Below are positions 45,439-53,744 of a DNA stretch of 64,000 bases, piece after piece. The stretch lies in assembly GCA_964463505.1 (NCBI GenBank), contig CAYXDC010000002.1, positions 1-64,000 on the forward strand, written 5' to 3'. This DNA is from JAJZSS01 sp964463505 (GTDB lineage Bacteria; Chloroflexota; Anaerolineae; Anaerolineales; UBA4823). The notes beneath the pieces are model-generated. The model saw only the letters and a list, made by a program, of their open reading frames with translations, did not search any database and was not told the DNA's origin. Within the stretch, counting starts at the first letter, position 1; the number at the start of each line of letters is the position of its first letter. Made by a program: the position numbers and the translations under genes.

Positions 45439-45464
45439 CAGATGTCTCTGGTTTTTTATATAAT
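45435..45464 (+). promoter_or_regulatory. Consensus promoter of the enolase/methyltransferase operon
   Basis: TTGACA (45435-45440) and TATAAT (45459-45464), both perfect consensus hexamers, are 18 bases apart. They overlap the stop codon of the alcohol dehydrogenase gene by a few bases. Transcription would start near 45471, inside the LacI-type palindrome, giving a leader of about 120 bases before the MtaA-like gene. Confidence 0.85.
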
Positions 45465-45465
45465 T

Positions 45466-45492
45466 CGTTAGCGCTAACGGCAACGCTAACGG
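45466..45492 (+). promoter_or_regulatory. LacI-type operator: palindrome plus tandem half-site
   Basis: CGTTAGCGCTAACG (45466-45479) is a perfect 14-bp palindrome with the central CG typical of LacI-family operators. A direct repeat of CGCTAACGG follows, at 45472-45480 and again at 45484-45492, 12 bases apart. It lies right after the -10 box and covers the predicted start point, so a bound repressor would block transcription. The LacI-family gene at 58521 is the obvious candidate. Confidence 0.75.
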
Positions 45493-45588
45493 AAATTGTA
45501 AAATGGCACCTGGGTTTGCCATGCACTGCCGGTTTAGACCACAACAAGTTTTCCAATCCTGAAAGCATCTGTATAATAAGGACCACGG

Positions 45589-46611
45589 ATGAATGTGAAG
45601 GAAAGGTTCTTGAAAGCTCTGCATCTGGAGGCCGTTGATCGCCCACCTGTGGCTGCTGTGGCTACCGGGATTACCGTTCAGATGATGGAAAAGGTAGGGA
45701 TTTATTGGCCTGAAGCGCACAGCGACCCCGACCTATTGGCAGGTCTGGCTGAATCGATCTGGGTGCATACCAATATCGAGTGCATGAAGCTACCCTTTGA
45801 TATGGTGGTTGAGGTTGAGGCACTGGGTGCCCAAATCAATTACCGCACTCGAGATACTCTGCCCACTGAAGTTGGGCATTTATACAATCATCCCGATCAA
45901 CTCACCATCCCCAAGAATTTCTTTGATCTAGGGCGTGTCCCTACTGTTCTCAAAGCGATTCATTCCCTGCGCAAACGCTACGATGAGGAAGCACCGATCG
46001 TCTCCTCGATTGTAGGTCCGTTCTCAATCGCCGGGAAACTGTTCGGATTTGAGAATTTCTTGATCTGGATCATAACTAACCCGGAATTGGTCCACCAGGC
46101 GATGGCTGCCTTGACCCCCCTGGCAATCGCCTATGCCAATGCGCAGATTGAGGCAGGGGCCGATGCTATCATTATTGGGGAGGCTTCTTGCACAGGCGAC
46201 CTGATTTCTCCGTTTACCTACCGTGATTTAATCGCTCCCTATCATGGCCAGCTCTGTCCGGCGATCCAAGGCCCAACAATCATGCATATCTGTGGCAAGT
46301 CCACTCGCCATACACCTTTCCTGGCCGATATCGGCACCAACTGTTACAACTTCGACGAAGGGGTGGATATTCAGGTCGCTGTACATAATTTAAAAGGCAA
46401 GGTCGCCCTGGCTGGTTATGTGCCGACTGTAAAAGTACTGCTTAATGGAACCCCTGAGGATGTATATCGGTCCACGATGGAATGCCTGGATAATGGAGTG
46501 GATATGGTGACCCCGGGTTGCGCCATGGCCCCCTATACACCACTTGAAAATATTGCTGCGATGACGCAGGCAGTTCGGGATTGGAAACCTAACCCAACCG
46601 CTGTAGGATAG
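45589..46611 (+). CDS. MtaA/UroD-family methyltransferase with zinc motif
   Basis: 340 aa of the uroporphyrinogen decarboxylase-like superfamily, in the methylcobamide:thiol methyltransferase (MtaA/MtbA/CmuA) branch rather than true HemE. Putative zinc ligands are His233 and Cys235 (MHICGKS) and Cys311 (TPGCAMAP), followed by TPLENI, as in MtaA. ATG start with ATAAGGA upstream. It would transfer a methyl group from or to a corrinoid; no corrinoid-binding protein is in the window. First gene of the LacI-controlled operon. Confidence 0.87.
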   Translation: MNVKERFLKALHLEAVDRPPVAAVATGITVQMMEKVGIYWPEAHSDPDLLAGLAESIWVHTNIECMKLPFDMVVEVEALGAQINYRTRDTLPTEVGHLYNHPDQLTIPKNFFDLGRVPTVLKAIHSLRKRYDEEAPIVSSIVGPFSIAGKLFGFENFLIWIITNPELVHQAMAALTPLAIAYANAQIEAGADAIIIGEASCTGDLISPFTYRDLIAPYHGQLCPAIQGPTIMHICGKSTRHTPFLADIGTNCYNFDEGVDIQVAVHNLKGKVALAGYVPTVKVLLNGTPEDVYRSTMECLDNGVDMVTPGCAMAPYTPLENIAAMTQAVRDWKPNPTAVG

Positions 46612-46659
46612 GCGGGTTGGTTAATTCGAATAGATGAACGGACAAAAATAGAGGTATAT

Positions 46660-47796
46660 GTGAGCCGGATTGCGCGTGTGGAAGTTGGTCGCTATGATTA
46701 TGTCTTTGCCGGGGCATTTAAATTCTTCAAACCCGGAAAAGATGGAGTGGTCCGCCGTCCAACCGTGTTTGTCCGCCTGACCGATGAGGCTGGCTTGCAG
46801 GGTTGGGGACAGGCTGTGCCAGTGCCCACCTGGACTTACGAGACGGTTGAGACTGTGGAAAGCACCTTAACTAACTACCTGGCTGAGGCAGTGCTGGGCG
46901 CGGACCCAGATGACCTTTCCGAGGTCCACCGGCGCATGGACTATGCTATCCGTCCGGGGTTCTCAACCGGACAGCCGATCGCCAAAGCTGCCCTGGACCT
47001 GGCTTGCTACGATCTGGTTGGGAAGCGGGAAGGCGTTCCCGTCGCCAATCTCTTGGGTGGAGCCCGCCGCGATGCAATTCGCTTGAATTGGACTTTAAAT
47101 GCTCTCACATTGGCGGAGGCTGAAATCCAATTGGAAAAAGCACGCATCGGCGGTTTTGGCCACTTCAACATCAAAGTTGGTCCACCACAAACACCGGAAT
47201 ATGACTTGGAGTTGGTGCGCCTTGTGCGTCGGGAATTCCCCGATACATTCCTGTGGGTGGATGCCAATACCGGCTATCGCCTGGAGACCGCTCTTGACAT
47301 GCTGCCAAAATTTGCCGCAATGGGCGTTCAGGCAATTGAATCTCCCCTACCTCCTAACCAATTACGTGGCTATCAGGCACTAAAGAAAAATGGCGCGGTG
47401 CCCATCTATATGGATGAAGGTATTATTTCACCAGTAGAGACGGCCGAGTTCATCGCTTTGGAGATGTTCGACGGAGTGACCTTGAAGCATGCGCGGTCGG
47501 GTGGCTTGTGGCAAGCTCAACAGATTATTCGCCTGGTTAAAGAGGCCGGGTTGCAATTGCTTGGCTCTGGCCTCACCGATCCGGATTTATCATTGGCAGC
47601 CGCGTTGCATTTGTATGCCTGGGCAGATATCGACCGTCCATGCGCTTTAAATGGACCACAGTTTATTGGCGAGACCCTGGTAAAGGATGGCTACAGTATT
47701 CAAGGTGACTTGATCTTCCTTCCCACCGGGCCTGGTCTGGGGATTGAATTGGACGAGAAAGCCCATTCGGTCCTGCGCGTTGCAGCGGAAGCCTAA
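46660..47796 (+). CDS. Enolase-superfamily enzyme (MLE/mandelate racemase-like)
   Basis: 378 aa with the usual capping domain (1-130) and TIM barrel. Second-strand site reads NIK (Asn170, Lys172), metal ligands are Asp201 (with Asn203), Glu227 and Asp252/Glu253, and Lys276 lies on the sixth strand (TLKHARSGG). This is the MLE-type set with the first Lys of the KxK motif replaced by Asn. These enzymes abstract a proton next to a carboxylate, for dehydration, racemisation or cycloisomerisation. Start is GTG at 46660 after GAGG. Substrate unknown; a sugar acid or cyclic acid is likely. Confidence 0.9.
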   Translation: MSRIARVEVGRYDYVFAGAFKFFKPGKDGVVRRPTVFVRLTDEAGLQGWGQAVPVPTWTYETVETVESTLTNYLAEAVLGADPDDLSEVHRRMDYAIRPGFSTGQPIAKAALDLACYDLVGKREGVPVANLLGGARRDAIRLNWTLNALTLAEAEIQLEKARIGGFGHFNIKVGPPQTPEYDLELVRLVRREFPDTFLWVDANTGYRLETALDMLPKFAAMGVQAIESPLPPNQLRGYQALKKNGAVPIYMDEGIISPVETAEFIALEMFDGVTLKHARSGGLWQAQQIIRLVKEAGLQLLGSGLTDPDLSLAAALHLYAWADIDRPCALNGPQFIGETLVKDGYSIQGDLIFLPTGPGLGIELDEKAHSVLRVAAEA

Positions 47797-47805
47797 AGGT
47801 TAACC

Positions 47806-49272
47806 ATGCAGAATCTGACCGTAGCGCTGAAGCACACATCCCGAACACTCCATAACTTGCAGACGCGCATTCCTTTTCGCTACGGATTTGCTACTCTGAC
47901 AGCTTTTCCCCATCTTGTTCTTGAAGCGACATTTGAAATCAATGGCACACTCCAGAAAGGCTGGTCTGCTGAGAGCCTGATCCCGAAATGGTTCACTAAG
48001 GACCCTGACACAGAGTTTTCGGACGATCTAGTGGATATGCTTGCGGTAATCCGCCAGGCGGGTGTTTTCGCTGTCCGGATTGGGACTGCACCGAGCCTGT
48101 TTACCTGGTGGTGGGATCTTTACCATATCCAAAAGCGATGGGGAGAGAGACACGGCTATCCGGCGTTGCTCTGGAACCTGGGCGTCAGCTTATTGGAGAG
48201 AGCTGCGATCGATGCCTATTGTAGGGCTGGTAGGATCACCTTTGCCGCTGGGTTGCGTGAAAATGCCTATGGCATCCAACTCGGTCAGGTACACCCCATT
48301 TTGGAGAATAGCCAGCCAGTCGATTGGCTGCCAGCCCTGCCGCTCGAGCAGATCAGTGTACGCCATACTGTCGGCCTGGCGGATTGTCTCACAGAGAGTG
48401 AAATCCCCCAAGCAGAGCGTAACCAGGATGATCTACCGCGGTCTTTGGAAGCTGCGATAGCTGCTTATCAGTTGCGTTATTTTAAAATCAAACTCTCCGG
48501 TGATGGATCGACAGACTTACACCGTTTAGCACAAATTGCTGCACTCTTACACGGCATTGGGTTGGCAGACTACCAGTTCACTCTGGATGGCAATGAGCAG
48601 TTCCATCAGTCGACTGATTTTCTGGATTTTTGGCAGTCTTTACTAGATGCCACCACTCTGGCAGACTTTCTCACGCATCTACTGTATGTCGAACAGCCTC
48701 TCCATCGCTCAGTTGCTCTGGATGAGCGTACCCGCCAGGCGTTTCTAAATTGGGAGGCGCGGCCACCCATCATCATCGATGAATCAGATAGCGACCTCAC
48801 AAGCCTGGTACGGGCGATTGAATGTGGTTATGTGGGGACCAGCCATAAGAATTGCAAGGGGGTTTTCAAAGGCATCGCCAATGCTTGCTTATTGGAAGCT
48901 CTGCGCCGGCAGAATCCTGACCAGCTCTTTCTGTTGAGTGGTGAGGACCTAGTCAATGTCGGACCGCTGGCTTTGCAACAAGATTTGGCAGTAATGGCAT
49001 CATTGGGTATTGTGCACGTAGAACGCAACGGTCAACATTATTTCAATGGCTTGAGTGGTTTTCCTGCTTCGGCTCAGGCGGCGGTCCTGGCTTGCCACCC
49101 CGACTTATATCGAGAGCACCCGGCTGGTTATCCCGTCTTAAGGATTGAAGATGGGGCTATCTCCACTCAGAGTATTAATACTGCCCCATTTGGATTATGC
49201 GTAGAGCTTGACACTGCTGAATTTACACCGGAAGAGGAGTGGGAATTTACCTCACTCGGTCTCCCAATATAG
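47806..49272 (+). CDS. Long divergent enolase-superfamily enzyme, 488 aa
   Basis: About 100 residues longer than typical MR/MLE enzymes. All catalytic positions are present: Lys227 and Lys229 (KIK), Asp261 with Asn263 (DGN), Glu296 (VEQPL), Asp325/Glu326 (IIDES) and a Lys-rich sixth-strand motif (SHKNCKG, Lys348 and Lys351). The capping domain is enlarged (about 1-215). It starts 10 bases after the previous enolase gene. A related long enzyme lies at 57099 in the same operon. Two long forms beside one ordinary form suggest successive steps on related acids. Confidence 0.8.
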   Translation: MQNLTVALKHTSRTLHNLQTRIPFRYGFATLTAFPHLVLEATFEINGTLQKGWSAESLIPKWFTKDPDTEFSDDLVDMLAVIRQAGVFAVRIGTAPSLFTWWWDLYHIQKRWGERHGYPALLWNLGVSLLERAAIDAYCRAGRITFAAGLRENAYGIQLGQVHPILENSQPVDWLPALPLEQISVRHTVGLADCLTESEIPQAERNQDDLPRSLEAAIAAYQLRYFKIKLSGDGSTDLHRLAQIAALLHGIGLADYQFTLDGNEQFHQSTDFLDFWQSLLDATTLADFLTHLLYVEQPLHRSVALDERTRQAFLNWEARPPIIIDESDSDLTSLVRAIECGYVGTSHKNCKGVFKGIANACLLEALRRQNPDQLFLLSGEDLVNVGPLALQQDLAVMASLGIVHVERNGQHYFNGLSGFPASAQAAVLACHPDLYREHPAGYPVLRIEDGAISTQSINTAPFGLCVELDTAEFTPEEEWEFTSLGLPI

Positions 49273-49290
49273 AAGAAAAGGATTAAACCC

Positions 49291-50118
49291 ATGGAAAAAC
49301 CTGTAAATGAAACTTCTCAATTGAAAAAGAGTGAATTTATGGAAAATCTCAAGAACCGTTTGATGCCTTTCATTGGTATCTTTGGATTCCTGCTGATCTG
49401 GGAACTGGCAGTAATTGTGTTCGATATAAAAAGTTATTTGCTCCCCAGGCCGACCATGATTGTGCAAGAAGTCATTGTTCGGTTTGATTCTTTGATGAGT
49501 CATGGCGCGACAACGGCGTATGAAACCTTGCTTGGTTATGCCCTGGCGATCGCAATCGCTGTTCCTCTGGCAATAGGGATTACCTCATCGGCGGCTTTTG
49601 ACCGCTTTATTATGCCGATCCTGCTGTTTTTCCAGGTGGTTCCAAAAATTGCAATTGCGCCCTTGTTCCTGATCTGGTTCGGTTTTGGCACGATGCCAAA
49701 AGTGATGGTTGCTTTCTTGATCTCGTTCTTTCCTATTGTGATTGATACTGCTGTAGGATTGCGCTCAATCTCTTCGGAGATGATTGACCTGGCGCGTTCC
49801 ATGGGCGCTACCAAATCACAAATATTCCTACGCTTCCGCTTACCCACCAGCCTACCCTATCTATTCAGTGGTTTGAAGGTTGCCGCTACACTGGCAGTGG
49901 TAGGTGCAGTGGTGGGTGAATTCGTCGGAGCAGACCGTGGTCTGGGGTATTTATTACTCGTATCTAATTCAAATCTGAATACCGCCTTGACTTTTGCCAC
50001 CATCGTTGTCCTTACGGCTCAAGGATTGTTTCTATTCTATGTAATTGAGATCCTGGAACGTTTCATGATCCCATGGCACGTTTCTCGCCGGACGACCCCT
50101 GAACATGCGACGATGTAA
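49291..50118 (+). CDS. ABC importer permease, SsuC/TauC/ThiX family
   Basis: 275 aa membrane permease with about six helices. The cytoplasmic EAA-type loop is visible (ARSMGATKSQIFLRFRLPTSLPYLFSGLK). This family imports sulfonates, taurine, nitrate or pyrimidine precursors with an NMT1/SsuA-type binding protein. ATG start with GAAAAGGA. It is followed by the binding protein and ATPase genes. Confidence 0.92.
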   Translation: MEKPVNETSQLKKSEFMENLKNRLMPFIGIFGFLLIWELAVIVFDIKSYLLPRPTMIVQEVIVRFDSLMSHGATTAYETLLGYALAIAIAVPLAIGITSSAAFDRFIMPILLFFQVVPKIAIAPLFLIWFGFGTMPKVMVAFLISFFPIVIDTAVGLRSISSEMIDLARSMGATKSQIFLRFRLPTSLPYLFSGLKVAATLAVVGAVVGEFVGADRGLGYLLLVSNSNLNTALTFATIVVLTAQGLFLFYVIEILERFMIPWHVSRRTTPEHATM

Positions 50119-50133
50119 GGCAAAATTTGGTGG

Positions 50134-50205
50134 AAGGAGGTGATTTTGCGACAATCGAATTACATAGTTGTCTGTCTTAGGTCAAAACCATATACAAAAT
50201 ACTGA
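50134..50205 (+). other. Perfect Shine-Dalgarno with a 19-codon reading frame, possible leader
   Basis: AAGGAGGTGA (50134-50143) is a full complement of the 16S rRNA tail, 2 bases before a TTG at 50146 that opens a 19-codon frame ending at TGA 50205, shortly before the binding protein start. A translated leader could affect expression of the next gene, but the TTG start and short length make this uncertain. Confidence 0.3.
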
Positions 50206-50227
50206 TTACCTTGAGGAGACTCTGCAC

Positions 50228-51286
50228 ATGAAGAAAGTTAATGTCCTTCGTTTGTTCGCGGCGCTCATGATCGTGGCGCTGATCGCGGGCTGCGCTCCGC
50301 AGCCTGCTGCTACCCCAGTAGCAACTGAGGAACCAGCGGAAGAGTTGGTAAAAGTCGACTTTCGCCTGAATTGGACTCTTTATGGCGAACATGCCCCGTT
50401 CTTCCTGGGTGTTGATAAAGGCTTTTACTTAGAAGAGGGCTTGGATGTAACAATCTTGGAAGGCAGTGGTTCAGCCACAGTTGTGAAGCTGATTGGCAAT
50501 GGCACCAATGTGATTGGTTATGCTGACTCAGCAACCATGCTGCGCGGCATCAGCGCCGGCGTGCCGGTGAAGGCGGTGGCAGTCACCTTCCAGTCTAGTC
50601 CGATGGCCTTCATCTATCGCCAGGATGCTGCCCGACCGACCACCATCGAAGAAGTAAAAGGTACTAAGATCGCCATCACCGCAGGTGATGCCAGTCTGGC
50701 GATCCTGGAAGCCTGTCTGGGTCGCAATAACATGACTATGGAAGACGTTCAATTAATCCAGGTCTCGAACCCGGCTTCTAAAGAAACCGCAGTGCTAGAA
50801 GGCCAGACGGATGCGTTCCTCGGATATTTTGTTGATCAACCGATGCGTATGGAGAAGGTTACCGGCGTAGATATGGGTTGGTCTAAACTGGTTGATCTTT
50901 GCGATGTAAATACCCTGAGCAGCGCCATCATCGCCAATAACTTCTATGCCGAACAGAACCCGGAAGTAATTGCCAAGTTCGTGCGCGCTTCTCAACGCGC
51001 CTGGCAATACACCTTGGATCACCCCGAAGAAGCGGCTGAAATCTTCTCCCAGCACGCTGAGGCTTTTGATGTTCCTCTGTCGTTGGCCGAAATCGAAGGC
51101 TCTTTGACCTTGATGCACACTGCCAACAGTGAAGGGAAGCCGATTGGTTGGTCTGCTCCGGAAGATTGGACTGCCACCCAGGACGTTCTGGCTCAATACG
51201 CTGGATTCAAGCCTGAAGAGGATATCAACGTTTTCTTCACCAATGAGTTCATCTCCGAACCTCCCTATTTGCCTCCAGCGGAATAA
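50228..51286 (+). CDS. ABC importer substrate-binding lipoprotein, SsuA/NMT1-THI5 family
   Basis: 352 aa. Lipoprotein signal 1-21 with lipobox LIAGC (Cys22). The mature start VKVDFRLNWTLYGEHAPFFLGVDKGFY is typical of the NMT1/SsuA family, which binds sulfonates, taurine, hydroxymethylpyrimidine precursors or similar small ligands. ATG start at 50228 after GAGGAG. The binding-site residues do not tell me the ligand. Together with the permease and ATPase it makes a complete importer; the catabolic operon suggests it brings in the inducing substrate. Confidence 0.92.
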   Translation: MKKVNVLRLFAALMIVALIAGCAPQPAATPVATEEPAEELVKVDFRLNWTLYGEHAPFFLGVDKGFYLEEGLDVTILEGSGSATVVKLIGNGTNVIGYADSATMLRGISAGVPVKAVAVTFQSSPMAFIYRQDAARPTTIEEVKGTKIAITAGDASLAILEACLGRNNMTMEDVQLIQVSNPASKETAVLEGQTDAFLGYFVDQPMRMEKVTGVDMGWSKLVDLCDVNTLSSAIIANNFYAEQNPEVIAKFVRASQRAWQYTLDHPEEAAEIFSQHAEAFDVPLSLAEIEGSLTLMHTANSEGKPIGWSAPEDWTATQDVLAQYAGFKPEEDINVFFTNEFISEPPYLPPAE

Positions 51287-51305
51287 GGATTTCATAACCT
51301 GTTAC

Positions 51306-51342
51306 GGTTCTCCCCATAGGCCGAAATCCTGTGGGGAGAACC
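51306..51342 (+). other. Intercistronic hairpin between binding protein and ATPase genes
   Basis: GGTTCTCCCCATAGG and CCTGTGGGGAGAACC form a 15-bp stem with one G-U pair and a 7-base loop. There is no T-run after it. Such hairpins often protect the 3' end of the upstream message, giving more binding protein than ATPase. Confidence 0.6.
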
Positions 51343-51360
51343 CTCCAAGAGAAGATCAAG

Positions 51361-52137
51361 ATGACTGAACCCTATATTCGCTTGCAAAATGTCGAGAAAG
51401 TCTACCAGACGAAAGACAACCCAACCCTAGCGGTAGAGAATGCTGACTTTGACATTCAAAAATCTCAGTTCATAGCTATTGTGGGTCCCAGCGGCTGTGG
51501 CAAGACCACCATTCTTAAAATGTTGGCTGGGTTGGTTCCCTATACTTCCGGGTTGATTACGATCGACGGAAATAAAGTTAACCGGCCACAGACGGATCTC
51601 GGTATTATCTTCCAGGATTCAGTTCTGCTGGACTGGCGAGATGTGCTCTCGAATGTTATGTTGCAGATTGAAATCCGCGGGCTGGATCAAAACATTTATG
51701 CACCGCGGGCACATGAACTGCTGAAAGCGGTTGGGCTGGATGGATTTGAAACCAAGAAACCCTATGAGCTTTCGGGTGGAATGAGACAACGCGTAGCAAT
51801 CTGCCGAGCGCTGGTCCATGATCCGCCGCTTCTATTGATGGATGAGCCATTCGGTGCGTTGGATGCCCTAACCCGTGAGCAGATTTCGATGGATATTCAG
51901 CACCTGTGGATGGAAAAGCGCAAAACGGCCTTACTGATCACGCATAGTATCCCCGAGGCGGTCCTCCTGGCTGATCGGGTGATCGTCATGAGTCCGCACC
52001 CCGGACGTATTGTTGAAATCATTGATATTGATCTACCGCGCCCACGCCGCCTGGACCAATTACCAGAACGGTTTAATGACTACACCGGTCACATTCGGAA
52101 GATTTTCCAGGCTTCAGGTGTTTTAGCGCTGGATTAA
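51361..52137 (+). CDS. ABC importer ATPase, SsuB/TauB family
   Basis: 258 aa. Walker A GPSGCGKT, signature LSGGMRQRVAICRAL, Walker B LLLMDEPFGALDA and the switch His in ITHSIPEAVLLADR match the nitrate/sulfonate/taurine ATPase family. The start ATG at 51361 follows the hairpin region; an in-frame ATG at 51331 lies within the hairpin stem. Completes the importer. Confidence 0.93.
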   Translation: MTEPYIRLQNVEKVYQTKDNPTLAVENADFDIQKSQFIAIVGPSGCGKTTILKMLAGLVPYTSGLITIDGNKVNRPQTDLGIIFQDSVLLDWRDVLSNVMLQIEIRGLDQNIYAPRAHELLKAVGLDGFETKKPYELSGGMRQRVAICRALVHDPPLLLMDEPFGALDALTREQISMDIQHLWMEKRKTALLITHSIPEAVLLADRVIVMSPHPGRIVEIIDIDLPRPRRLDQLPERFNDYTGHIRKIFQASGVLALD

Positions 52138-52156
52138 GTACATAATTGAGGGAAGT

Positions 52157-52501
52157 ATGGCGAACTATTTGGTCGAGCAGATGGAGGACATCGGAACCAT
52201 CCGCTGTCCCTGTGGTTTTACGCGGCGGGCGTTTGTAAATACGGAAAATGATATAGCCACCCTGCATCTGCTGGATGTCGATGAAGACGCCCGCGTGCAT
52301 TTCCACGAAACCCTGACCGAGATATATCTGATACTGGAGGGCGAAGGCATGCTGGAGTTGGACGGTGAGCAGGTCCCCGTAAAGCCAATGACCGCAGTGA
52401 TGATCAAGCCCGGTTGCCGCCATCGTGCAGTTGGCAAGCTGCGAGTTGCTTTGGTGGCAATTCCGGCATTTAACCCCGCAGATGAGTGGTTTGACGAGTA
52501 A
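52157..52501 (+). CDS. Small cupin-domain protein
   Basis: 114 aa single cupin barrel. The HFHETLTEIYLILEGEG segment is cupin motif 1 with His-x-His and Glu; motif 2 (KPMTAVMIKPGCRHR) keeps a His. A CPC pair lies near the N-terminus. Such proteins isomerise sugars, act as dioxygenases, or bind small acids; here it follows the ABC importer by 19 bases. Metal-dependent isomerase or a binding role is possible. Confidence 0.87.
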   Translation: MANYLVEQMEDIGTIRCPCGFTRRAFVNTENDIATLHLLDVDEDARVHFHETLTEIYLILEGEGMLELDGEQVPVKPMTAVMIKPGCRHRAVGKLRVALVAIPAFNPADEWFDE

Positions 52502-53723
52502 GCAGGCTGCGCAAAGATTAGATGTGCCGGCAACACTGCCCAAACTGGCAGCTACGCGGCGTTGGTACCATGTAGCAGGAGCGTGGCTGGGCATTGGCAC
52601 TTCGCCAGGGGCGTTGCTCCTGGGCGCTGGTCTGGCAGCTCGCTATGGCGGTCCAGTGCCGCTGATTTCGATTCTGCTGAGCGCGCTGTTCATGTTTATC
52701 TTGTTGTGGTTCCAGGGTTCATTGGGTCTGGCACGCCCTTTGGGAGAAGGATGCAATCTCAACCAAATCACCCCGCGTTATTTTGGAGTTGGCACGCAGC
52801 GAATGGTAGGTGCAGTAATTGCTCTGGGGATGGTCGGGTGGCTAGGTTTTAATATTGGTCTGGGTGGTGCAGCACTGGGCGCCTTGTTGCGCTTGCCGGA
52901 TGCGGCTGGGGCATTACTCTTGGGCTTGCCGATTGTCGCATTTTCCTTACGCGGGTTGCATAGTTGGAATCGCCTGGCAAGCCTGACCACACTGGCAGTT
53001 CTGGCTTTGGTGGGTATCATTGTTTCGCTACTGGCTGCGCGGACCATGCCGGTAACGTTTACCCTGCCGACCCCAGTTGGGTTGGTGACGGATGTTGCGG
53101 TTTTTGTAGGCTATATATCGGTATTCACGGTCCGCGCCCCAGATTTCACGGTTGGTTTACCCTCTCGACGGGATTTATTAGCAGTTGAAGGCTTGTTGAT
53201 TATCCCAATTTTGCTCATAGCACTGGCGGGAGTCGGCTTGCAGCAAGGGACCGGCTCAGCCGACCTGGTGGGAATTCTTGCCGAACCAGGCGGCCTGGCA
53301 ATTGGCAATCTTCTGGTAGCGATCTCTATCATTGCGCCTACTTTTACCGCTTTATATTCTGGAGCACCTGCTTTGCAGGCGGCATTCCCAATGCAAGAAC
53401 GACTGGCAATGCTGATCGTTACCAGCATCGGATTGACTCTGGCAATCCTGCGTTTTGATCTCAAATTACTGCCTTGGGTGACGGTACTGGCTGCCATGCT
53501 GCCCCCCTTGGTTGTACCTCTGGCAGTTGAATCAACCCGCCGCCGGCGGGGTAATCCCGATCGTTTGATCCCTTTATGGGTCTGGGCGCCGGGTGCATTG
53601 TTCTCAATGTTGTTATCCTTGATGCATAATCCCCTCGCCCCTTTGGTGGGGTTTTTAGTTACTGCCCTGGCAACGGCTAGCTGGTATTTTTTCTCCAGAA
53701 GGCGGTTGGAACGCGCCACCTGA
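52482..53723 (+). CDS. NCS1-family nucleobase/cation permease-like transporter
   Basis: 413 aa with about twelve hydrophobic helices. The early GAWLGIGTSPGALLLGAGLAARYGG segment and the N-terminal soluble tail are in the style of NCS1 (CodB-like) permeases for cytosine, uracil, allantoin or hydantoin. Start at ATG 52482 overlaps the cupin gene by 20 bases; the frame before it runs inside the cupin gene. A second importer in the same operon as the ABC system is unusual. Confidence 0.72.
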   Translation: MSGLTSKQAAQRLDVPATLPKLAATRRWYHVAGAWLGIGTSPGALLLGAGLAARYGGPVPLISILLSALFMFILLWFQGSLGLARPLGEGCNLNQITPRYFGVGTQRMVGAVIALGMVGWLGFNIGLGGAALGALLRLPDAAGALLLGLPIVAFSLRGLHSWNRLASLTTLAVLALVGIIVSLLAARTMPVTFTLPTPVGLVTDVAVFVGYISVFTVRAPDFTVGLPSRRDLLAVEGLLIIPILLIALAGVGLQQGTGSADLVGILAEPGGLAIGNLLVAISIIAPTFTALYSGAPALQAAFPMQERLAMLIVTSIGLTLAILRFDLKLLPWVTVLAAMLPPLVVPLAVESTRRRRGNPDRLIPLWVWAPGALFSMLLSLMHNPLAPLVGFLVTALATASWYFFSRRRLERAT

Positions 53724-53744
53724 TCTGCTAGATTAGAAAAGGAT

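Noticed and set aside
49291..52137. Assigning the ABC importer to taurine or alkanesulfonate uptake
   Set aside because: The families match, but no sulfonate monooxygenase or sulfur gene is present; the catabolic context points elsewhere.
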